Assembly: GCA_903869185.1 (NCBI GenBank)
Contig: CAIPYC010000025.1
Span: 1-50,662, forward strand
DNA length: 50,662 nt
Origin: an uncultured cyanobacterium
GTDB taxonomy: Bacteria; Cyanobacteriota; Cyanobacteriia; Cyanobacteriales; Microcystaceae
Direction: 5' to 3'
The notes beneath the pieces are model-generated. The model was not told the origin of the DNA, did not search any database, and worked only from the letters and a program-made list of their open reading frames with translations. Both the position numbers and the translations under genes were made by a program. The first letter of the stretch is position 1. Each line of letters begins with the position of its first letter. Below are positions 44,571 to 50,662 of this stretch, one piece after another.

Positions 44571-45087
44571 TGACCAATTTTAATAAAATATCTTTTATGT
44601 TAGGAGGTATCTGACGCATTATCTTACCCCTTTGTCGGTCAATAGTAACTAAAGTAACCTTGCCAGAGAGATAAGTATAACACTGCGATCCCTCTGACTC
44701 AATCTTATAGTCCCAATGTATCTTAACGCCTTCGACGTTACTGACGCGAGCCCTCACCATAGCTATATCACCCAGCCTCAAGGACTTGTGATATCGAAGA
44801 GAAAGCTCAACCACTGGAAGGTCGCAGCCCAAATCAACCAGCTCAGCAAAATCAACTCCCATCGAGTTAAGATATTCTATACGAGCTTCTTCCATCCAGG
44901 CAAGATATTGACCATGCCAGACAGACCCACTATAGTCGGTATGATGAGGATAGACAACTATCGGGTAATCATACCATCTTTCACTGACTGCATCGAAGGT
45001 GCTCCCAGGAACTATTGAGTTGTTTGCTTTAGACTCATTGAACAAGTTTTTTACTCCAGTTGTAAGCCTTTGGCAATGATGCGCCAA
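44563..45087 (-). CDS. Hotdog-fold acyl-CoA thioesterase (YbgC/4HBT-like)
   Basis: The 174-residue protein has the 4HBT signature YPHHTDYSGSVWHGQYLAWMEEARIEYL, with the Asp of the H-x-T-D-(Y/x)-x-G motif as candidate catalytic residue, and two later strands (YHKSLRLGDIAMVRARV and IHWDYKIES). It hydrolyses an acyl- or aryl-CoA; the phylloquinone-pathway DHNA-CoA hydrolase is one possibility. The fold begins near residue 38, so the first 30 or so residues are an extension and a later non-ATG start is possible. It lies 21 bp after rpmF. Confidence 0.8.
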   Translation of the reverse strand: MAHHCQRLTTGVKNLFNESKANNSIVPGSTFDAVSERWYDYPIVVYPHHTDYSGSVWHGQYLAWMEEARIEYLNSMGVDFAELVDLGCDLPVVELSLRYHKSLRLGDIAMVRARVSNVEGVKIHWDYKIESEGSQCYTYLSGKVTLVTIDRQRGKIMRQIPPNIKDILLKLVSG

Positions 45088-45108
45088 AAGCTCAGATCTA
45101 GTTCACCC

Positions 45109-45276
45109 TTAAGTTTCTTGTTCCTCAGTAGGAAAAACAAAACTGTTGGATTTACCGGAAAGGATGGATTTGCCAAGCGATAGAGCCTTGGCAGCTTCTT
45201 TTTCTGCTTGTTTTCTCCAATGTGCTCTGCGGTGGTCACGTTTGGATTCAGATGTTTTCTTTTTCGGGCATGCCAT
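45109..45276 (-). CDS. rpmF: 50S ribosomal protein L32
   Basis: A short gene of 55 codons, easy to miss. On the minus strand it reads MACPKKKTSESKRDHRRAHW and continues with a Lys/Ala-rich helix, the LSLGKSILSGKSNSFVFPTE segment and the end TEEQET. This matches the cyanobacterial L32 form, which starts MAVPKKKTSKSKRD in most species; here the third residue is Cys. The zinc-binding CxxC motifs of some bacterial L32s are absent. A longer open frame on the same strand in a different phase (45051-45299) is a shadow. Confidence 0.95.
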   Translation of the reverse strand: MACPKKKTSESKRDHRRAHWRKQAEKEAAKALSLGKSILSGKSNSFVFPTEEQET

Positions 45277-45308
45277 AGTTTGAGGTATTTAAAAGACAAT
45301 ACTTAATT

Positions 45309-46043
45309 TTAGCCCATGTTAAAACTCGTTGGGAAGATACTATTACCAAATACCGAGAAACGTTGTTCGATCATTTCTCTAAAGATTGCCAGATCGAGAT
45401 CCCAATGTTCTATACATTTGTGTAGCTGAACCAGTTGCATACTTGGATCTTCTCTGAAGGAATTGTAGTTGAAATTACCCGAAAAAAGCACTCCAGGTAT
45501 TGGGGGTTGTTCGGGAATTTGGATATTGGCCTCATTGATTGATACATTCAACTGACAGCGATCTAGCTGATAAGACAAGTTTAAATTGGCTTGCATTGGA
45601 GCCTTACCAACATCCTGCCATGATCCAGGAGACAATAGTGTACGGGTTATATATCGTCTGGCCGCATCTGCCCCACCATCTCGCATAGGAATTACACTTT
45701 TGGGGTTGAAATTAAAAAACTGATAATCGGCATTAGGCAGTTTATCAATAAATTTCCTGGCCAGGTCTGCAACAAGAATATCCTTTACCTCCTCGGTGCC
45801 GAAATTTTCAATAAAGGTAACCGTATTCTGCTGTCCAATAATACTTATCCTATTTTGATAGACTAACTGTATACTGCCAGGATTTACAATTGGCTCCCTT
45901 ACCAATTGCCAATCTTGGGGTACTACGCCACTTATCTTAAAGTAATCTGAACTAAGAATAGTAGAGCCAAAGCTTGTGGCCGTAATACTGATACCAATCT
46001 CTTGAATTTCTTTGATTTCTGTAGGATTTTGTAGTGTTTCCAT
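45309..46043 (-). CDS. Conserved cyanobacterial protein of unknown function
   Basis: The 244-residue soluble protein has no motif I can attach to a known family. It has an N-terminal strand-rich part (ISITATSFGSTILS), a DWQLVREPIVNPGSIQLVYQN stretch, a middle containing VADLARKFIDKLPNADY, and a region with YITRTLLSPGSWQDVG. The C-terminus is a helix-rich EHWDLDLAIFREMIEQRF. No signal peptide or membrane helix is visible. It lies 41 bp after rnj on the same strand and 32 bp before rpmF. Its function is open. Confidence 0.6.
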   Translation of the reverse strand: METLQNPTEIKEIQEIGISITATSFGSTILSSDYFKISGVVPQDWQLVREPIVNPGSIQLVYQNRISIIGQQNTVTFIENFGTEEVKDILVADLARKFIDKLPNADYQFFNFNPKSVIPMRDGGADAARRYITRTLLSPGSWQDVGKAPMQANLNLSYQLDRCQLNVSINEANIQIPEQPPIPGVLFSGNFNYNSFREDPSMQLVQLHKCIEHWDLDLAIFREMIEQRFSVFGNSIFPTSFNMG

Positions 46044-46084
46044 AAGCTAATTTTTACCTCAATCAAAGCTACTTGGCAATTTCC

Positions 46085-47902
46085 CTAGAGTTTTTTAACT
46101 CCATCTAAAATGGCTGTTGGCCTGCGCCTTTTATAGGTTTTGTCGATTGGTATTGGCAAATGGCTAGAGGGAGATGATTGCGGCAATCTCCTAATTAATT
46201 GTTCTTCCTGTGGATGTTGTAGCATTAAGACTACCAATGGCTCACTCTGCAACTCTCTTTTAACCAGAAATCTGACGGCATCTTCAAGATCAGCTTCAAG
46301 CCTACTCCATTGAATGGAATTTTCACCATTTTCCCGCTGTCTGTAATTGTCCCATTTTTCAGTGATTATGCGATCAATAGCCCGACTGATAAGCTGCTGG
46401 AGAAGTGGTCTTTCTATTGTGGTCACCATGCCCCTGATATGAACATCCGTAGGCGCCAAGAGCTTTCCATCCCCATCAATGGCCGCTGCGACCGATAATA
46501 CGCCATCTTGAGCCAAATGTTGTCGTTCTTTCATCACACTTTCGCGAATGATTCCAGAATTATCTACCAATTCAATGCCTGAGGTAACTTGGTCTATAAC
46601 AGCGATTTTGTCCGGACTCAAGCTGACTACATCTCCATTTTTGACAATAACAATATTTTCTGTGGGTATCCCCATATTGTGAGCCATTTCTGCATGTTTG
46701 ACCAACATACGGTGTTCACCGTGAACTGGCATGAAAAACTTTGGTTTTGTCAGTGCCAGCATCAGCTTGTGTTCTTCTTGTGAACCATGGCCAGAAACAT
46801 GAATCCCCTTATCTTTGCCATAGACGACATGAGCTCCTAGCATCATAAGACGATCTATGGTATTGACCACCGCAATTGTATTACCTGGGATAGGGCTAGC
46901 TGAGAAGACTACGGTATCTCCATGGCGAACCTTAACCAATCCATGCTCACCTTTAGAAATTCTGGTCATTGCCGAGAGGGTTTCTCCTTGTGAGCCGGTA
47001 GTCAAGATAATAATTTTCTCATCAGGCAGATTACGAATGGACTTGATCGGGGTGAATAAATCATCCGGGCACTTGATATATCCTAAATTTCTGGCATGGG
47101 CTATCACATTGAGCATGCTCCGTCCAACTACTGCAACTTTTCTGCCATGTTTAATAGCCAGAGATAGCACAATATTCACCCGATGCACTGATGTGGCAAA
47201 GGTTGTCAACATTATGCGACCCTTAGCCTGAGAAAAAATACGATCGAGATTAGGATATACAGATGCTTCCGAGGGAGTATAGCCAGGCAGTTCAGCATTA
47301 GTTGAATCGCTCAGGAGGCAGAGCACACCCTTGGCGCCGTATTCAGCTATTCGGTGGAGATCAAAATATTCTTTATCTACCGGAGTATGATCTATCTTGA
47401 AATCTCCAGTCATGATTATCACGCCAATAGGGGTAGTTATAGCTATACTAAAACTGTCAGCTATAGAATGGGTATTGCGGATAAATTCAACAGCAAAAGA
47501 TCTACCCAGCCTAACTACATCACGAGGCTTAACATGTTTGATCGTGGTGCGTTTTAGCATCCCCGCCTCTTCCAATTTGTCATGAAGAAGAGTTAGAGCT
47601 AATTTTGGTCCATATATTACAGGAACGTCAAATTGCTTAAGATGATAGGCAATTCCGCCTATATGATCTTCATGACCATGAGTAACGATCATACCCTTAA
47701 TCTTGTGACGGTTATCTTTGAGATAAGTCATATCGGGTAATACGATGTTGACTCCATGCATGTCATCAGAAGGGAAGGCCAATCCTGCATCTACCAAAAT
47801 TATTTCATCGCCATATTCAAATACGCATGTATTTTTGCCAATCTCATGAAGTCCACCTAAGGGAATGATTTTCAGAGCTGCTGAATTGTTGTTTTCGGTC
47901 AT
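46085..47902 (-). CDS. rnj: Ribonuclease J
   Basis: The 605-residue metallo-beta-lactamase/beta-CASP RNase starts IIPLGGLHEIGKNTCVFEYG and has the zinc motif THGHEDHIGG at about 75-83, a later FKIDHTP, GSQGETLSAMTRIS, the beta-CASP His in HVSGHGSQEE, and PVHGEHRML. It has both endonuclease and 5'-3' exonuclease activity in known homologs and matures and decays RNA. The cyanobacterial C-terminal extension ends in a basic KTYKRRRPTAILDG segment. It is in the same orientation as dapA and asd, 96 bp downstream. Confidence 0.96.
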   Translation of the reverse strand: MTENNNSAALKIIPLGGLHEIGKNTCVFEYGDEIILVDAGLAFPSDDMHGVNIVLPDMTYLKDNRHKIKGMIVTHGHEDHIGGIAYHLKQFDVPVIYGPKLALTLLHDKLEEAGMLKRTTIKHVKPRDVVRLGRSFAVEFIRNTHSIADSFSIAITTPIGVIIMTGDFKIDHTPVDKEYFDLHRIAEYGAKGVLCLLSDSTNAELPGYTPSEASVYPNLDRIFSQAKGRIMLTTFATSVHRVNIVLSLAIKHGRKVAVVGRSMLNVIAHARNLGYIKCPDDLFTPIKSIRNLPDEKIIILTTGSQGETLSAMTRISKGEHGLVKVRHGDTVVFSASPIPGNTIAVVNTIDRLMMLGAHVVYGKDKGIHVSGHGSQEEHKLMLALTKPKFFMPVHGEHRMLVKHAEMAHNMGIPTENIVIVKNGDVVSLSPDKIAVIDQVTSGIELVDNSGIIRESVMKERQHLAQDGVLSVAAAIDGDGKLLAPTDVHIRGMVTTIERPLLQQLISRAIDRIITEKWDNYRQRENGENSIQWSRLEADLEDAVRFLVKRELQSEPLVVLMLQHPQEEQLIRRLPQSSPSSHLPIPIDKTYKRRRPTAILDGVKKL

Positions 47903-47998
47903 TTTTCTCCTAATGGAATCTTTTCTTAACTGGTTTTCGGTTTTTGTTTTTTTAAAAAAAACTATTCGGTTTTCTTAAAACTTTTGTGGATATTCGCC

Positions 47999-48883
47999 CT
48001 AGAGCATTTCCTGCAGTACTCTTTCCAAATTTCTCTGCAATGGCTGTGATAAGGCAATCAGAGGAAGTCTTACACCGCCAACATCCCAACCTTGTAAATT
48101 TAATGCCGCCTTAACAGGTATCGGATTGGTTGTGCAAAAAAGAATTTTGAAGAGCTGTAAATATCTGGCATTAATCGTTGCTGCTTCCTCAATGTTACCT
48201 GCTAAAAAACTGCAAATCATTTGCTTGATTTGGGTTCCGACTAGGTGGCTGGCTACACTCACTACACCCACCCCCCCAACAGATAGCATCGGCAAAGTGA
48301 GGGCATCATCGCCAGCATAGATGTCAAGCAAACCACCCGAGAGTCTGTAAATCTCCGCTGCCTGCTCTAAACTACCGCTGGCTTCTTTGATAGCAACTAT
48401 GTTCTCTATACTTGCCAATTTGGCAACGGTTTCCGGTAAAAGATTCTGACCGGTTCTACTAGGTATATTGTACAACATTATGGGCAGTTGTGGCACAGCC
48501 GAGGCTATAGAGTGAAAATGCGCATAGAGTCCATCTTGAGGTGGTCTGTTGTAATAGGGCACAACCTGTAATGAGCCATCTACTCCAAGAGCAGCAGCTT
48601 TTTCAGTAGCAAGTATGGCCTCTTTGGTTGAATTGGAACCTGTCCCGGCGATAACCTTGCCATGTGAACCCACCACATTTTTGACAACCTGAAAAAGCTG
48701 ATATTCCTCCTCCCAAGAGAGAGTAGGCGATTCCCCTGTTGTTCCGCATATTACTATGCTATCACTGCCATGTGAAATCAGATAATCTGCCAGGGATTCC
48801 GCTACGGCGTAGCTAACCTCTCCTCTGCTATCAAATGGCGTAACCATGGCAGTGATGACTTGTCCGAAGTGGGGGCTTTGCAT
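47999..48883 (-). CDS. dapA: 4-hydroxy-tetrahydrodipicolinate synthase
   Basis: The 294-residue TIM-barrel protein carries [14 protein letters not shown], the pyruvate-binding Thr pair, [26 protein letters not shown] with the catalytic Tyr, and the Schiff-base Lys in IVAIKEASG. It condenses pyruvate and aspartate semialdehyde for lysine and diaminopimelate. It starts 3 bp after the end of asd, the gene for the enzyme supplying its substrate, so the two form one operon. Confidence 0.97.
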   Translation of the reverse strand: MQSPHFGQVITAMVTPFDSRGEVSYAVAESLADYLISHGSDSIVICGTTGESPTLSWEEEYQLFQVVKNVVGSHGKVIAGTGSNSTKEAILATEKAAALGVDGSLQVVPYYNRPPQDGLYAHFHSIASAVPQLPIMLYNIPSRTGQNLLPETVAKLASIENIVAIKEASGSLEQAAEIYRLSGGLLDIYAGDDALTLPMLSVGGVGVVSVASHLVGTQIKQMICSFLAGNIEEAATINARYLQLFKILFCTTNPIPVKAALNLQGWDVGGVRLPLIALSQPLQRNLERVLQEML

Positions 48884-48886
48884 ATC

Positions 48887-49960
48887 TTAAAAGGTTTTGG
48901 CAATCTGCGATTTGACGCAATTCTTGCTTATTAGTAATTCTGCAATTTGCACTGCATTAAGAGCAGCTCCTTTGCGTATTTGATCACCACAGAGCCATAA
49001 TTCTAGAGCCAATGGATGAGAAAGATCTTGGCGAATTCGACCAACTAGGACTTCGTCTTTGCCAGAAGCATCTATGGGCATAGGAAAATAATTTCTCTTC
49101 CAGTCTTGGACTACTTTAACGCCCGGAGCACTATTGAGTATTTCCGTAGCCTGCTCCACTGACATGGGAGCTTTAAATTCAATGTTAACTGATTCCGAGT
49201 GAGCTCTTAAAATAGGTACTCTCACGCAGGTAGCGCTGATTCTCAATGTAGGGTCATCAAATATTTTACGGGTTTCGTTGAGCATCTTCATTTCCTCCTC
49301 ACAGTAGCCTACTTCATTAAGTGAGGAATTATGGGTAAAGAGGTTGAAAGCCAGAGGATAGGGAAAAATTTCCGGAGACGGTGATCGACCAGCCAAAATC
49401 TCTATAGACTGAAGCTTGAGCTCTTCCATTGCCCTGGCACCGGCACCTGAAGCTGACTGATAGGTCGCAACTATCAATCTCTCTATTGGATTGATCCGAT
49501 GCAACGGATAGATGGCAAGTCCCATCAGTATGGTGGTGCAGTTGGGGTTGGCAATGATTCCACTGTGATTCAAAATGGCTTGAGGATTAATTTCAGGTAC
49601 AATCAATGGAACATTAGAATCCATTCGAAATGCGCTAGAGTTATCGATCAAGGTTGCGCCACTAGAAACTATAGTCGATGCCCACTGTCGTGATATGCCT
49701 CCTCCTGCCGAGGACAGGACTATGTCTATATTTTTGAAAGAATCTGGCTCAACCGCTTCGATCTCAATGGATTGTCCTTGAAATTGGATGACCTGTCCAG
49801 CAGAGCGAGGAGAAGCTAGTAATTTTAGATGGGATAGCGGAAATTGTCGAGATTCCAATAATTCCAAAAGTTCAGAGCCGACCGCTCCAGTAGCTCCAAG
49901 AATCGCAACACGTAAGCTCGAATCAGGCAAATTTCTGTTCTCCTTTTGAATTACTTCCAT
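48887..49960 (-). CDS. asd: Aspartate-semialdehyde dehydrogenase
   Basis: The 357-residue enzyme starts near LRVAILGATGAVGSELLELL (NADP loop) and has the active-site Cys in IANPNCTTILM, the ATYQSASGAGARAMEEL segment and the downstream RVPILRAHSESVNIEF with the catalytic His. It reduces aspartyl phosphate to the semialdehyde used by the neighbouring dapA. The open frame extends upstream to 50074, but the ATG at 49958-49960 (MEVIQKENRN) fits the family's length. It diverges from tig across 148 bp. Confidence 0.95.
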   Translation of the reverse strand: MEVIQKENRNLPDSSLRVAILGATGAVGSELLELLESRQFPLSHLKLLASPRSAGQVIQFQGQSIEIEAVEPDSFKNIDIVLSSAGGGISRQWASTIVSSGATLIDNSSAFRMDSNVPLIVPEINPQAILNHSGIIANPNCTTILMGLAIYPLHRINPIERLIVATYQSASGAGARAMEELKLQSIEILAGRSPSPEIFPYPLAFNLFTHNSSLNEVGYCEEEMKMLNETRKIFDDPTLRISATCVRVPILRAHSESVNIEFKAPMSVEQATEILNSAPGVKVVQDWKRNYFPMPIDASGKDEVLVGRIRQDLSHPLALELWLCGDQIRKGAALNAVQIAELLISKNCVKSQIAKTF

Positions 49961-50108
49961 TAATAATATTAGCTGAAAATTTCCGATATACAAGGCAACC
50001 TTTATAGGATTATAATGGAAGTCCACTCTGCTGCGAAAGAATTCTATTTTAAATCGCCTTAATCTTGATCGCACAGTCTGAAAGTCTTAATGTGAAACAA
50101 AGAGAGAA

Positions 50109-50662
50109 ATGAAAGTTACCCAGGAAAAATTACCATCTAGTCAGGTTGGCTTAAATATCGAGATCACTCCGGATCTCTCTAAAAAGACTTATGAAAAAGT
50201 CTTACAGAATCTGGCTCGTACAGCCAATATTCCTGGGTTTCGCAAGGGTAAGGTGCCCCGCCAAATCTTGATTCAGCGTCTAGGCACAGAAAGAATCAAG
50301 GCTACTGCCCTTGAAGAGATGCTTCAAACTTCGGTAGAAGCTGCTATTAAGCAGGAAAATGTCAATGCTCTCGGCAATTATCAAGTCGAACCAAGTTTTG
50401 AGGAATTGGTTAAGAATTTTCAAGTTGAGCAATCTTTTTCCTTCAAAGTTGCTGTTGATGTACCACCGACCATTGAACTGGCCGAGTATAAAAACTTGAA
50501 TATTAAGGCAAAAGAAGTCCTCTACGAAGAAACTCAGCTTGAAAAATACCTTACCGGGAAACGCTCTGAGCTAGCTACATTAATACCAGTAGAAGATCGT
50601 CCTGCTCAGGAAAATGATACGTTAATCGTGGATTACGAAGCATTTCAAGCTACTGAAGATGG
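50109..50662 (+). CDS. tig: Trigger factor, N-terminal part (runs off the window)
   Basis: The first 184 codons are present. The ribosome-binding domain is complete, with the signature GFRKGKVPRQILIQRLG, and the PPIase-like domain begins near the edge (LIPVEDRPAQENDTLIVDYE). Trigger factor binds near the ribosome exit tunnel and shields nascent chains. In cyanobacteria it usually precedes clpP and clpX, which would lie beyond the right edge. The ATG at 50109 follows the purine-rich AAAGAGAGAA. Confidence 0.95.
   Translation, partial: MKVTQEKLPSSQVGLNIEITPDLSKKTYEKVLQNLARTANIPGFRKGKVPRQILIQRLGTERIKATALEEMLQTSVEAAIKQENVNALGNYQVEPSFEELVKNFQVEQSFSFKVAVDVPPTIELAEYKNLNIKAKEVLYEETQLEKYLTGKRSELATLIPVEDRPAQENDTLIVDYEAFQATED

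Noticed and set aside
45051-45299. An 82-codon open frame on the minus strand
   Set aside because: It is a shadow of rpmF, which is read in another phase and matches ribosomal protein L32 along its full length.
47941-47970. T7-A8 palindrome between rnj and dapA as a terminator
   Set aside because: It has no G+C stem, so it would not form a stable hairpin; rnj probably continues the asd-dapA transcript or has its own promoter here.
49961-50074. Longer N-terminus for aspartate-semialdehyde dehydrogenase
   Set aside because: The 38 extra codons lack family similarity and would consume most of the divergent promoter region with tig.
1-50662. CRISPR arrays, insertion sequences or phage genes
   Set aside because: I saw no regularly spaced repeats, transposase or integrase motifs, or phage structural genes in the window.

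Overview
The window is a gene-dense, moderately A+T-rich stretch of a cyanobacterial chromosome. The evidence is the gene content: plant-type zeta-carotene desaturase CrtQ, ferredoxin-thioredoxin reductase variable chain, a TxlA/HCF164-like thioredoxin, a Ycf39/HCF244-type photosystem II assembly factor, a PedR-like small LuxR regulator, two-subunit-type M16 proteins, type IV pilus motor genes pilB-pilT-pilC, and the cyanobacterial grpE-dnaK-dnaJ-tusA-rsgA and rnj/dapA/asd//tig arrangements. CrtQ argues against a Gloeobacter-like lineage, which uses CrtI. I cannot name the genus.

Layout. 1-1.8 kb: start of dapB, the bifunctional NAD(P)HX repair gene and tRNA-Leu(UAA). 1.9-4.5 kb: accessory cell-surface genes (a Wzx-like flippase and a very A+T-rich acyltransferase), followed by a 356-bp gap. 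4.8-9.0 kb: ftrV overlapping a nucleosidase-like gene tail to tail, a DUF4079 membrane protein, tRNA-Gly(GCC) with a textbook promoter, a ProA-like protein that lacks the catalytic cysteine, a PedR-like regulator overlapping a TolB-like lipoprotein, and an SRPBCC gene following crtQ. 9-13.5 kb: crtQ, a non-catalytic M16 protein, purN and a CDF metal transporter, all on the minus strand. 13.5-24 kb: four-carbon sugar-acid kinase, a membrane protein with tandem zinc ribbons, a Na+/H+ antiporter, prs, bioD, tRNA-Arg(ACG), moaC, an overlapping txlA/membrane-protein/PfkB operon, and a ferredoxin-CobK pair. 24-36.2 kb: the pilB-pilT-pilC operon, divergent from the chaperone operon, then tspO, ycf39 and nadK.

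36.2-43.4 kb is the most accessory-looking region. It holds a 797-residue fusion of a DEDDh exonuclease and a P-loop ATPase, a divergent LCMT-type methyltransferase, a GT-C glycosyltransferase, and a nitroreductase/DUF2092/Gly-Tyr-His-rich secreted protein operon with a proteobacterial look. A 66-bp direct repeat, in which a fragment of the glycosyltransferase gene is copied just upstream of the exonuclease-ATPase, marks a rearrangement here. 43.6-50.7 kb is housekeeping again: DUF1232, sufE, a thioesterase, rpmF (55 codons), a conserved unknown, rnj, dapA, asd, and the start of tig.

Many genes touch or overlap (ATGA and GTGA junctions, convergent overlaps of 4-41 bp), so the genome is compact. 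The best candidate for something undescribed is the exonuclease-ATPase fusion and its neighbourhood. All calls come from reading sequence and motifs, without database searches.
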